13,280 nt of DNA from an uncultured Burkholderiales bacterium (GTDB taxonomy: Bacteria > Pseudomonadota > Gammaproteobacteria > Burkholderiales > Burkholderiaceae_C), in assembly GCA_903887655.1 (NCBI GenBank), contig CAISQQ010000151.1, positions 1 through 13,280 on the forward strand, in the 5' to 3' direction. Within the stretch, counting starts at the first letter, position 1, and every line of letters starts with the position of its first letter. The position numbers and the translations under genes are program-made. The notes below the pieces were generated by a model. That model saw only the letters and a list, made by a program, of their open reading frames with translations, made no database searches and was not told the origin of the DNA. This document shows positions 1 to 6,535 of the stretch, one piece after another.

Positions 1-134
1 CCTTTGGCATCGAGGCCAATCGGCCCACTTGGGAGTTGATGTCCACCTACTGTTACCAGCAAGGGATTTCCCACAAGCCCTTCACGCCAGAGGATATCTT
101 CCCCAAAGGCATCATGACCTCTGTCGTTATTTAA
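1..134 (+). CDS. C-terminal end of a 4,5-dihydroxyphthalate decarboxylase-like protein (partial)
   Basis: An open frame (codons from base 3) enters from the left edge and stops at TAA 132-134, leaving the last 43 residues. The tail reads FGIEANRPTWELMSTYC and then QQGIS..PFTPEDIFP. This resembles the end of the 4,5-dihydroxyphthalate decarboxylase-like family (NMT1/periplasmic-binding fold), whose members end with a G.EANR.TLE...Y...QG....L..E.LF pattern. Known members decarboxylate 4,5-dihydroxyphthalate to protocatechuate; others are annotated as ABC-transporter binding proteins. The catalytic part lies outside the window, so substrate and even enzyme versus receptor cannot be decided. The next gene starts 16 bases downstream, which suggests one transcript. 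Family call is moderate, function is inference. Confidence 0.55.
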   Translation, partial: FGIEANRPTWELMSTYCYQQGISHKPFTPEDIFPKGIMTSVVI

Positions 135-137
135 TCC

Positions 138-146
138 AAGAGGTGA
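138..146 (+). promoter_or_regulatory. Strong ribosome binding site supporting a TTG start
   Basis: The run AAGAGGTGA lies four bases before TTG 151-153, with its GAGG core about eight bases away. It is a near-ideal Shine-Dalgarno sequence and is the reason for accepting TTG as the start of the first class II aldolase gene. Confidence 0.7.
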
Positions 147-150
147 TACT

Positions 151-891
151 TTGAGTCAATCTACATCTGAGCCCTTGTCCATCGAGTTGCTGCGTGACTT
201 GGCGGCTGCGAGTCGAATTCTGGCCAGTCAAGGCGTGGTCGATGGTTTTGGTCACGTCTCCATGCGACACCCCACCAACCCCAAGCGCTATTTCATGTCT
301 TGCTCCAAGCCTCCCGCATTGGTAACCCCGGAGGACATTTTGGAGTATGACTTGGATAGCGTTGCGATTGATCCCCAAGGCCGCAAGAGCTGTTTGGAGC
401 GCTTCATTCACGGCGAGATCTACAAGGCGCGCCCTGATATAGGCTCGGATGTGCACTCCCATTCACCATCGGTGGTGCCGTTTGGTTTGGTTCGTGTGAA
501 GATGCAAGCGATGTATCACAATCCTGCATATTTGGCCAAAGAACCCCCTATTTTTGACATCAGTGAAAAGTTTGGCGACACGGACATGCTCGTTGGAGAC
601 ATACCCAAAGGTGTTGAGCTCGCTCAGGTGATGGGCCCACGCGATGTGGTGATGATGCGCGCTCACGGCAGCGTTGCGTGTGGTCCCACACTGCAAACGG
701 CGGTTTTTCGTGCCGTCTACACCGAGGTCAATGCGCGGATTCAGCACATGAGCCTGGCCCTTGCACAGGGTCAACCCATTGCGGCTTTGTCGGCCAAAGA
801 GGGTGAATTGGCCGATGAGGTCAATCAAGGTGCTGGACTTAGAGCCTGGGACTTGTGGCGCACCCAAGTGCGAGATGAGCTCCACTGGTAA
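151..891 (+). CDS. Class II aldolase/adducin-family protein (aldolase or decarboxylase)
   Basis: A 246-residue cytoplasmic protein of the class II (zinc) aldolase/adducin head-domain family. This family includes fuculose-phosphate aldolase, ribulose-phosphate epimerase and the 3,4-dihydroxyphthalate 2-decarboxylases of phthalate degradation. The metal site is visible: H102 and H104 in VHSHSP and H172 in RAHGS. E83 in LERFIHGEIY matches the catalytic glutamate position (Glu73 of FucA). The usual HAHP motif is HSHS here. The start is TTG 151 because of the strong upstream ribosome binding site. It follows a 4,5-dihydroxyphthalate decarboxylase-like gene by 16 bases and precedes a second member of the same family, so a decarboxylase or retro-aldol step in aromatic or cyclic acid breakdown is a reasonable inference. 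The substrate cannot be read from sequence. Confidence 0.85.
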   Translation: MSQSTSEPLSIELLRDLAAASRILASQGVVDGFGHVSMRHPTNPKRYFMSCSKPPALVTPEDILEYDLDSVAIDPQGRKSCLERFIHGEIYKARPDIGSDVHSHSPSVVPFGLVRVKMQAMYHNPAYLAKEPPIFDISEKFGDTDMLVGDIPKGVELAQVMGPRDVVMMRAHGSVACGPTLQTAVFRAVYTEVNARIQHMSLALAQGQPIAALSAKEGELADEVNQGAGLRAWDLWRTQVRDELHW

Positions 892-996
892 AGCCTCAGC
901 GTGCTGGCTTGAGCTCGATGAGTTTTACCAATTCATCCCCGCTCATTTTGATGCATTTATTTTTTCTGCCCACTTACTTTTTTAGAGTCCCCTCTC

Positions 997-1674
997 ATGC
1001 AAGACACTCTCACACTTAAACAACAACTGGTGGACTGTATCCGCATGCTCGAGCAAGCCGATATCATCGACTACAACGGGCACTGCAGCATCAAACTCGA
1101 TGACGATCACATGCTCATCAACATTGGTTCGTGTCAACGCAGCCGCTTGACGGTTCAAGATATTTGCACCATCGATATGCAAGGACAAGTGATCGAAGGC
1201 TCTGGCAAGCCTCCGTTGGAGTTTCATTTGCATGCCGGTATTTACCGCGCTCGCAGCGATGTCAGTGCAGTCGTGCATGCCCATCCCAAATGGTCGACGT
1301 ATTTGAGCATGACGGGCAAACCTTACGCCCCCGTATTTGCTCAAGGCTCCTTGCTCTACCCCATGCCCGTCTTGGACTCGCCCAACTCCATCAATAACAA
1401 ACCCATGGCTGACCGCTTGGCGCAGACCTTGGGATCTAGCAGTGCCGCTTTGCTCAAGTCCCATGGCGCGGTCTCGGTTGGCAAGAGCATCGTTGAGGCT
1501 TTTGTGCTCGCGAGTTACATGGAAGAGAATGCTCAGCGCCAATGCATGGCCATGCAGTTGGGTGATCCTTATCATTTCACCGATCAGGAGATGGCGTTGT
1601 GCCGAGAAAAATTGTGGACTGAAGTTTTGTTTCAAAGGACATGGGACCACTTTCATGCCAAATTGAAAACCTGA
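997..1674 (+). CDS. Class II aldolase/adducin-family protein (second paralogue)
   Basis: A 225-residue zinc aldolase/adducin-fold protein, clearly a different subgroup from its upstream neighbour. The metal triad is H94 and H96 (VVHAHPKWS) and H156 (LKSHGAVSVG). E75 in PPLEFHLHAGIY matches the catalytic glutamate position, and YRARSD follows as in the family. The N-terminus (LVDCIRMLEQADIIDYNGHCSIK) fits the family helix and first strand, supporting ATG 997, although the ribosome binding site before it is weak. It lies 105 bases after the first class II gene and 80 before the dehydrogenase gene, all on one strand. Two unlike members of one family in a row could give consecutive steps or a mixed oligomer; that is inference. 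Family assignment is firm, substrate unknown. Confidence 0.85.
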   Translation: MQDTLTLKQQLVDCIRMLEQADIIDYNGHCSIKLDDDHMLINIGSCQRSRLTVQDICTIDMQGQVIEGSGKPPLEFHLHAGIYRARSDVSAVVHAHPKWSTYLSMTGKPYAPVFAQGSLLYPMPVLDSPNSINNKPMADRLAQTLGSSSAALLKSHGAVSVGKSIVEAFVLASYMEENAQRQCMAMQLGDPYHFTDQEMALCREKLWTEVLFQRTWDHFHAKLKT

Positions 1675-1688
1675 GTTTTTTTGAGTAT

Positions 1689-1738
1689 CGACCCATCAGA
1701 AGACATCTTGTGGGTTGAGTCATTTTTATACTTTTTTT
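1689..1738 (+). terminator. Possible intrinsic terminator or attenuator between the aldolase and dehydrogenase genes
   Basis: CGACCCA (1689-1695) can pair with TGGGTTG (1711-1717), with one G-T pair and a small inner AAG/CTT stem. Two T-runs follow, at 1723-1727 and 1732-1738. The first run starts five bases after the stem, so termination would be partial at best. TATACT at 1727-1732 could also act as a -10 box for the next gene, but I see no good -35. The site may split or tune the operon. Confidence 0.35.
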
Positions 1739-1754
1739 GAATTGAACACTGTCC

Positions 1755-2603
1755 ATGAGTCATGTTGATCGCTTATTGCTCGCAGGCGTCATCGGTTGGC
1801 CGATCATGCATTCGCGCTCGCCGATGCTGCACAACCACTGGTTTGAGAAAAACAATCTGGTGGGCCGCTACATCCCCTTGGCCATTGAGCCCAAAAATTT
1901 AGAGGCAGCTTTGAGGGGATTGCATCCTTTGGGTTTTGCCGGGGTCAATGTGACCATCCCCCACAAGCAAGCGGTGATCCCGTTCTTGGATGAAGTCTCT
2001 TTGGCCGCCCAACGCATCGGGGCGGTCAGTTGTATCCATGCTCGCCCTGACGGCGCCCTCATCGGCAGCAACAACGACGCCCACGGCTTTATTCGCAATG
2101 TGCAGGTCAGTTTTCCCCATTGGCGAGCCAATGCGGGCCCGATCACCGTGATTGGGGCGGGTGGGGGATCTCGTGCAGTGTGCTTTGGGCTTTTGTCTGA
2201 GGGCGCCACTGAGATTCGACTGGTCAACCGCAGTCTAGAAAAAGCGCAGGCCATCGCACATGATTTGGGCGGTGCAATCAAGCCCCTTCCTTGGAGCGAG
2301 CGTCACCAAGCACTGGGGGGTGTGCAGATGGTCGTCAACACCACCTCGCTAGGCATGGTGGGTCAAGAGGAGTTGGACTTGAATCTACAAGACTTGAGTG
2401 CAGACGCCCTGGTGAGCGACATCGTTTACATTCCTTTAGAGACCACCTTGCTCAAAACCGCCAGGCTTCGAGGCAACCCGACCCTCAATGGCTTAGGCAT
2501 GCTTTTGCACCAAGGACCATTGGCTTGGAAAGTTTGGTTTGGTATAGAGCCCGAAGTCACGCCAGAGCTTAGAGCGTTGTTGGAAAAAAGTATTCAAGCT
2601 TGA
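1755..2603 (+). CDS. Shikimate dehydrogenase-family protein with altered substrate pocket
   Basis: A 282-residue NADP-type shikimate/quinate dehydrogenase-family oxidoreductase, full length for the family. The N-terminal substrate domain has SRSP (S20, S22), NVTIPHK (T67, catalytic K71) and NNDAHGF (D108). The Rossmann domain has GAGGGSRA (134-141), NTTSLGM (195-201) and the closing GLGMLLHQGP with Q253. These match E. coli AroE S14, S16, T61, K65, D102 and Q244. E. coli N86, which binds the substrate, is S92 here (GAVSCI instead of GAVNT), at exactly the same 21-residue distance from the lysine. The NTD motif is NND. It follows catabolic-looking aldolase genes, so it may act on quinate, shikimate or a related cyclohexane carboxylate rather than in aromatic amino-acid synthesis; that is inference. 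ATG 1755 has only a weak ribosome binding site. Confidence 0.85.
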   Translation: MSHVDRLLLAGVIGWPIMHSRSPMLHNHWFEKNNLVGRYIPLAIEPKNLEAALRGLHPLGFAGVNVTIPHKQAVIPFLDEVSLAAQRIGAVSCIHARPDGALIGSNNDAHGFIRNVQVSFPHWRANAGPITVIGAGGGSRAVCFGLLSEGATEIRLVNRSLEKAQAIAHDLGGAIKPLPWSERHQALGGVQMVVNTTSLGMVGQEELDLNLQDLSADALVSDIVYIPLETTLLKTARLRGNPTLNGLGMLLHQGPLAWKVWFGIEPEVTPELRALLEKSIQA

Positions 2604-2748
2604 GCCTTGAACAATTCACGCGGGTGAGGTCCTCTTCGCTTGTTTTCAGGTCTTGAACGATTGTGCCTGGCTTGGGTCTGATTGGGTCTGTTTGGTGCTC
2701 ACTTGCGCCTAGCTCTTGCCAATCGTCAGTCTATGCCCACCGCGTCGA

Positions 2749-3612
2749 CTAGTGAATTCGCTCATTGAGGCGCACTTCCAAGTTGTCGATCAGGCGGGTG
2801 GTGCCCAAAGTGGCCGCCACCAAGATCACAAGATCATCGCTTTCCCAGTGATCCACCTCTTTTAAATCATGCTGTTGGCAAACAGCCAGGTAGTCCACCT
2901 TCCACCCCTTGGCGCGAAGTGTGTCCATACCATTTTGGCATTGAGCCTGAAAGCCATGGGAGTGCGTTTGGATGAATTGAGCTGTGGCTCGAAGCTCATG
3001 CTGAAGTTGCAGCGCCTGCACTCTTTGTGTGTCATCCAAGTAGCCATTTCTCGAGCTCAGTGCCAGGCCATCTGGCGAGCGAACAATCGGGCAGCCCATG
3101 ATCTCGATGGGCATGGCCATTTGTTGCACCATGTGCTTTAACACCAACCATTGTTGGTAGTCTTTTTTACCAAAGATTGCAGTGCTCGGTGCCACCATGT
3201 GAAAGAGCTTCATGACCACGGTGCAAACTCCCGTGAAAAAACCAGGGCGGAAATGACCTTCCCAGATGTTGGCCAGATCAGCCGGCGGGACCAGTTTGAA
3301 GGTCTGTACCTGGGGGTACATGAGCGCCTCGTTGGGCGCAAAGACCACATCACAGCCGCGGGAGCGCAAGAGCTTACTGTCGCGGTCAAGCGTTCTGGGG
3401 TATTGGTCAAAGTCCTCATGGGGGGAGAACTGCAGTCGGTTGACAAACACGCTGGCCACCGTGAGCCCACCGTGTGGCGTGCTCAAGGCCTTGGCTTGAT
3501 CGATAAGTTGCAAGTGTCCTTCGTGCAAATTGCCCATGGTCGGGACAAACACCCGCTTCGGTGACGATTGCAGCGCGTGGTTGAGTTCTTGGAGGGAGTG
3601 GGCAATGATCAT
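2749..3612 (-). CDS. panC: Pantothenate synthetase
   Basis: A 287-residue ATP-dependent pantoate-beta-alanine ligase, which joins pantoate and beta-alanine in the last step of vitamin B5 (and so coenzyme A) synthesis in the cytoplasm. Signature motifs are in order: PTMGNLHEGH with the HIGH-like H30 and H33, FVNRLQFSPHEDFDQYPR (a Burkholderiales form of FVNPTQF), GHFRPGFFTGVCTVV, FGKKDYQQ (K149-K150) and PIVRSPDGLALSSRNGYL with the KMSKS-like SSRN near residue 188. Length is normal. It converges with the dehydrogenase gene (145 bases between stops) and is divergent from dmeF. A short signal-peptide-like reading frame ends 13 bases before its start. No other pantothenate gene is in view. Confidence 0.97.
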   Translation of the reverse strand: MIIAHSLQELNHALQSSPKRVFVPTMGNLHEGHLQLIDQAKALSTPHGGLTVASVFVNRLQFSPHEDFDQYPRTLDRDSKLLRSRGCDVVFAPNEALMYPQVQTFKLVPPADLANIWEGHFRPGFFTGVCTVVMKLFHMVAPSTAIFGKKDYQQWLVLKHMVQQMAMPIEIMGCPIVRSPDGLALSSRNGYLDDTQRVQALQLQHELRATAQFIQTHSHGFQAQCQNGMDTLRAKGWKVDYLAVCQQHDLKEVDHWESDDLVILVAATLGTTRLIDNLEVRLNERIH

Positions 3613-3625
3613 GACGAACCTGGTG

Positions 3626-3703
3626 CTAGAGTAAAGGCGAGTGGCGCCCCAAGGAGGCGTGGCTCACCAAAGTGGAGAGGAGCAAGAGAGCAAAGCGTTT
3701 CAT
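3626..3703 (-). CDS. Possible 25-codon leader peptide upstream of panC
   Basis: ATG at 3703 opens 25 codons ending at TAG 3628-3626, 13 bases before the panC start. The product begins MKRFALLLLSTLVSHASLG: two basic residues, a leucine-rich core and an AxL/G end, like a secretion signal with almost nothing after it. I see no good ribosome binding site. It may be a regulatory upstream frame, a small membrane peptide, the remnant of a lost exported protein, or chance. Confidence 0.25.
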   Translation of the reverse strand: MKRFALLLLSTLVSHASLGRHSPLL

Positions 3704-3758
3704 GGGCAGACGGGTAGGCAAGGACAAGGGGGGAGTCTCGGTATGCTCAATCACGACC

Positions 3759-3772
3759 TATCCCATGGGGTA
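3759..3772. promoter_or_regulatory. CCCATGGG palindrome between divergent panC and dmeF
   Basis: TATCCCATGGGGTA is a near-perfect inverted repeat (6 of 7 pairs) with an 8-bp perfect core. It lies in the 270-bp region between the divergent panC and dmeF genes, about 110 bases before dmeF. Operator use is a guess; it does not match the TACT-Gn-AGTA layout of RcnR-type nickel/cobalt sites. Confidence 0.25.
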
Positions 3773-3882
3773 TCGAAGAGGCTTCTTTTAGGCCGCCTTC
3801 AGAGGCGTGCCACAGGTGTGTGGTGTAATCATACTCAGATTTCACAGTCTGTTCTTGAGTCACCCAGTCCAATAGGATTTAT

Positions 3883-5040
3883 ATGCAAAGCACCCCCAGT
3901 CAACCCCATGTCCATGAACATGTGTTTGATTTGACCCATCCAGCCGCTGAGCGCGGCACGCGCGCCGTCATGTGGATCTCTGCGGCCATGATGGTGATTG
4001 AAATCATCGGTGGTTACGCCTTGAATTCCATGGCTTTGCTGGCGGATGGATGGCACATGAGTTCACACACCTTGGCCATTGGCTTGAGTGCTTTGGCCTA
4101 TGCAGCGGCCCGAAAGTACGCCAAGGACCCTCGTTTTGCCTTTGGAACTTGGAAGATCGAGGTGTTGGGTGGTTTTACCAGTGCCATTTTTTTGCTTGGT
4201 GTGGCGCTTACCATGGTGGTGAGCTCGCTCGAGCGAATTTATGAGCCCCAAGCCATCGTGCACCGTGAGGCGGTCTGGGTTGCGGTTCTCGGTTTGGCGG
4301 TGAATTTGGTGTGTGCCATGATCTTGGCCAAATCAGGCCAAGGCCACGATCACCATGGTCATGCCCATCATGCCCATCATGGCCACGATGATCACAAAGG
4401 CCACGAGAGCCATGACCACGGGCTGCACCACCACCACCACGATCAAGCTGCCTCTGAGACCCCAGCTCGACGCCAGCCACAAGGCGTTGACCTTCACGTT
4501 CATCACGGGCATGAAGTGCATGAAGTGAACGAAGTGCAAGAGGCCGCGCGCTGGTCAAGACCGGGTGGCTTGTCCACCGAAGTCCAGGCTCACTTGTCGG
4601 CAGCGCAGGGACAGGACCTGAACTTGCGCTCAGCTTATCTCCATATTTTGGCCGATGCGGCGACATCCGTGCTGGCAATTGCTTCCTTGCTGCTGGGCTG
4701 GGCTTACGGATGGGATTTTCTCGACCCCTTGGTCGGCTTGTTGGGAGCCGTGCTGATTGCATTGTGGTCCAAAAATCTTTTGACAGAGACTGCCAAGGTG
4801 CTGCTTGACTGTGAGATGGATCATCCCAAATTCGATCAAGTCAAGCGTTGTATTTTGGAGCTGGGTGGCCAAGAGATGGCCTTGGCCGATTTGCACGTTT
4901 GGCGGGTTGGAAAGAAGAATTTTTCCTGCGCTGTGGTGGTGGTGACAGCCGATGCCCAGATGACCCCCCATCTGATTCGCTCCAAACTCATGGCCTTGGG
5001 TGGGATCGCCCACACCACCATTGAGGTCAATCACCTCTAG
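3883..5040 (+). CDS. dmeF: Cation diffusion facilitator, DmeF-type Co/Ni exporter
   Basis: A 385-residue inner-membrane metal/proton antiporter of the CDF family. The sequence pattern around LLADGWHMSSHTLAIGLSA, RFAFGTWKIEVLGGF and LNLRSAYLHILADAATS is typical of DmeF proteins, which export cobalt and nickel. Six membrane segments fit: about 30-50, 60-77, 98-116, 131-149, 251-272 and 278-296. Candidate transport-site residues are H58 and H62 in segment 2 (HxxxH, where zinc CDFs usually have HxxxD) and H254/D258 in segment 5. Between segments 4 and 5 lies a cytoplasmic loop with 23 histidines (residues 155-213); the N-terminus has four more. The cytoplasmic C-terminal domain follows (LADLHVWRVG). 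AGGA at 3874-3877 supports ATG 3883. No DmeR-type regulator gene is adjacent. Confidence 0.85.
   Translation: MQSTPSQPHVHEHVFDLTHPAAERGTRAVMWISAAMMVIEIIGGYALNSMALLADGWHMSSHTLAIGLSALAYAAARKYAKDPRFAFGTWKIEVLGGFTSAIFLLGVALTMVVSSLERIYEPQAIVHREAVWVAVLGLAVNLVCAMILAKSGQGHDHHGHAHHAHHGHDDHKGHESHDHGLHHHHHDQAASETPARRQPQGVDLHVHHGHEVHEVNEVQEAARWSRPGGLSTEVQAHLSAAQGQDLNLRSAYLHILADAATSVLAIASLLLGWAYGWDFLDPLVGLLGAVLIALWSKNLLTETAKVLLDCEMDHPKFDQVKRCILELGGQEMALADLHVWRVGKKNFSCAVVVVTADAQMTPHLIRSKLMALGGIAHTTIEVNHL
4510..4536 (+). repeat. 9-bp tandem repeat in the dmeF loop
   Basis: Three units in a row: CATGAAGTG, CATGAAGTG, AACGAAGTG. They encode repeated H/N-E-V triplets in the histidine-rich metal loop. Being in frame, unit gain or loss would change loop length without breaking the protein. 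Confidence 0.7.
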
Positions 5041-5178
5041 ACGCTCGATCGAGGCGGTCTCTGTCTTGGCCAGCCTTTGCCCCCTTGTTCTCTTGATGAA
5101 TTGCACACAGTTCTAAAAAATACGAAGGCAAGCCGTCAAGCTCGACTAAAATACTGCGAACTCTTTAAGGAAATCAAA

Positions 5179-5349
5179 ATGGGCAACAAAATCATCACCG
5201 AAGCGGATCGAGTCAGAACCCCTGCACCCAAGCCCCTGCCAGGCACCACTTTGGCCACCCCAGGTCGAGGACAAAAGGTCAGTCTAGAGCGCGGAGTGGC
5301 CACCCGTTCTAAGAAAAATCCAGGCAAGCGCTCCAAAAAAGGCGGTTGA
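5179..5349 (+). CDS. Small, very basic hypothetical protein
   Basis: A 56-residue protein starting at ATG 5179, chosen because AAGGAAA (5167-5173) sits at good ribosome-binding distance; an upstream TTG in frame at 5077 has no such support. It contains 14 lysines or arginines against 3 acidic residues, is rich in proline and glycine, and ends in a basic tail (TRSKKNPGKRSKKGG). No membrane segment, cysteine or known fold is visible, and it is probably disordered. Nucleic-acid or ribosome contact would fit the composition, but that is inference. A TAAAAT at 5147-5152 could be a -10 box, with no convincing -35. The next gene begins directly after its stop codon. I do not recognise the family. 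Confidence 0.65.
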   Translation: MGNKIITEADRVRTPAPKPLPGTTLATPGRGQKVSLERGVATRSKKNPGKRSKKGG

Positions 5350-5859
5350 TTGGCCTCTTCCCATGCCCCTTTGGCCACGCCCCGTTTGAACGGCGCTGGG
5401 TCTCAACATCGCTGGGAATGGAAATACACCCCCAAAACGACCCTGGGTCGTTTGTTGGGATGGGTTCTCATCGGTTGGGCGCCCACGATTGCTTGCGCGG
5501 ACACTTTCAAGATGAGCTGTCAGGTCGAAGGCGTGATTGAGCAGTTGGAGGGCAAAAAAATCCCGCCTGCCAAGGTCACCGTGGAAATCGGCTCCATTGG
5601 TAAAAATGTCTTCATGAATCTGGATGGCCCCAAGCCTTATGACATGCGCATCAGCAGCTTGGTCACTGACAAGTTCCAGGGCAAGAACCTCACCAACGAT
5701 GTTCACTTGGGGGTGAGTTCCAAGAGTCTTCAAACGGGTGAGTCCTTTGAAATCACGATCAGTCGCGACAAGGTCTTTCTCACCGCTTTCAAAGACATGG
5801 TGCAAGGTGGGCAACTCAACCGCCTGACCTTTCAAGGGCCTTGCCAATTGCCGCGTTGA
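5350..5859 (+). CDS. Exported hypothetical protein
   Basis: An open frame of up to 169 residues with a hydrophobic stretch (about residues 33-50, ending APTIACA) that looks like a signal peptide cleaved after A50, or a membrane anchor. The mature part is about 119 residues, rich in beta-type alternation, with two cysteines (C57 and C165) near its ends that could form a disulphide in the periplasm. The start is uncertain. TTG 5350 follows the TGA of the upstream gene immediately, and an AAAAGGCGG run precedes it, which suggests translational coupling; but the resulting 30-residue stretch before the hydrophobic core is unusually long. The only ATG nearby is in another frame. I do not recognise the family. 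Confidence 0.65.
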   Translation: MASSHAPLATPRLNGAGSQHRWEWKYTPKTTLGRLLGWVLIGWAPTIACADTFKMSCQVEGVIEQLEGKKIPPAKVTVEIGSIGKNVFMNLDGPKPYDMRISSLVTDKFQGKNLTNDVHLGVSSKSLQTGESFEITISRDKVFLTAFKDMVQGGQLNRLTFQGPCQLPR

Positions 5860-6173
5860 CTTGAGGTTCATTTGAATCACTTGACTGCACATGGGGTCCT
5901 CTGGCCCATTGTGCCTGCAACGAGGCCGTCATGGGGCGCTGGATGGCACACCCCGCCAAGGCGTTAACCCCCTCGCGGACTGACTGATGGTTGTGGGCAA
6001 AAGTTGACACATTGCCCTCAATTCCTTTCATTTCAGACGTTCGTGCTATTGAGCCAAGAGAAAACACTATGATGGGAAGGCTTCTGCGTCGTTTATATTG
6101 CGTAGAATTAATGAAGGTCTGAATTGCAAACAGATTATTTTGAGCTTTATTTCAACTTTTTGGAATCTCTCCC
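5860..6173. other. Gene-free stretch ahead of the bactofilin gene
   Basis: No credible gene is seen on either strand. It holds a hairpin at 5887-5914 and two weak promoter candidates reading right: TTGACA at 6004-6009, a perfect -35 followed only by TTTCAT at 6026-6031, and TAGAAT at 6103-6108 with no good -35. The last 70 bases are AT-rich and form the likely promoter and leader of the bactofilin gene. Confidence 0.5.
5887..5914. other. Stem-loop after the exported protein gene
   Basis: GCACATGGG (5887-5895) pairs with CCCATTGTGC (5905-5914) over nine base pairs with one bulged T and a nine-base loop. It starts 28 bases after the upstream stop codon. No T-run follows on either strand, so it is more likely an mRNA 3'-end stabiliser or processing site than a simple terminator. 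Confidence 0.45.
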
Positions 6174-6506
6174 ATGTCTGAACACCAAGTCAAGCAAAAT
6201 AGCATCACCATTGGCGAAGGGGTTTCCTTTACAGGCACCATCAATGCGCCAGGCACCGCCACGGTCAATGGGGTGGTGTCAGGCAATTTGACTGCGGACG
6301 ATCTTTATGTGGGTAAGCAAGGTCAGGTCTCCGGTGTTATCCGCGCGCGTGAAATTGCTGTGCATGGCAAGCTCAATAAAGACATCGTCTGTCAAGAGCA
6401 TGTGATGATTCACTCCACTGGCACCGTCTCAGGCACCTTGGAGTATTCGGAGATGGAGATCATGCGCGGCGGTCAGTTTCACGGCGTGATGAAACAAAAG
6501 ACCTGA
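6174..6506 (+). CDS. Bactofilin-family cytoskeletal protein
   Basis: A 110-residue polymer-forming bactofilin (DUF583). The core (about residues 9-106) is a run of short beta turns with repeating G-x-V/I spacing, e.g. ITIGEGVSFTGTI, ATVNGVVSGNLTADDLYVG, GQVSGVIRAREIAVHGKL and GTVSGTLEYSEMEI, as in the right-handed beta-helix of this family. Bactofilins polymerise without nucleotide into membrane-associated filaments that place cell-wall enzymes or shape the cell. Length is at the short end of the family, with minimal tails and no membrane segment. GGAA about eight bases upstream supports ATG 6174. A peptidase (M23) gene, a frequent partner, is not adjacent here. Confidence 0.9.
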   Translation: MSEHQVKQNSITIGEGVSFTGTINAPGTATVNGVVSGNLTADDLYVGKQGQVSGVIRAREIAVHGKLNKDIVCQEHVMIHSTGTVSGTLEYSEMEIMRGGQFHGVMKQKT

Positions 6507-6535
6507 CCCCATTTTTTAGCATCTATCAGGATCAT

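Noticed and set aside
982..1656. A 224-codon open frame on the - strand
   Set aside because: It lies opposite the second class II aldolase gene, shows no known motif, and mirrors the codon bias of the real gene.
3855..3884. TTGAGT and TTATAT as a dmeF promoter
   Set aside because: The -10 would overlap the start codon, putting the transcript start inside the gene.
4208..4762. A 184-codon - strand frame with H/G/D/R-rich repeats
   Set aside because: It is antisense to the histidine-rich loop of dmeF and its apparent repeats come from that loop.
5042..5055. CTCGATCGAG palindrome after dmeF as a terminator
   Set aside because: It would leave almost no loop and has no T-run after it.
6004..6031. 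Promoter with a perfect TTGACA -35
   Set aside because: The matching -10 is only TTTCAT, so the match is too weak to claim as a separate promoter.
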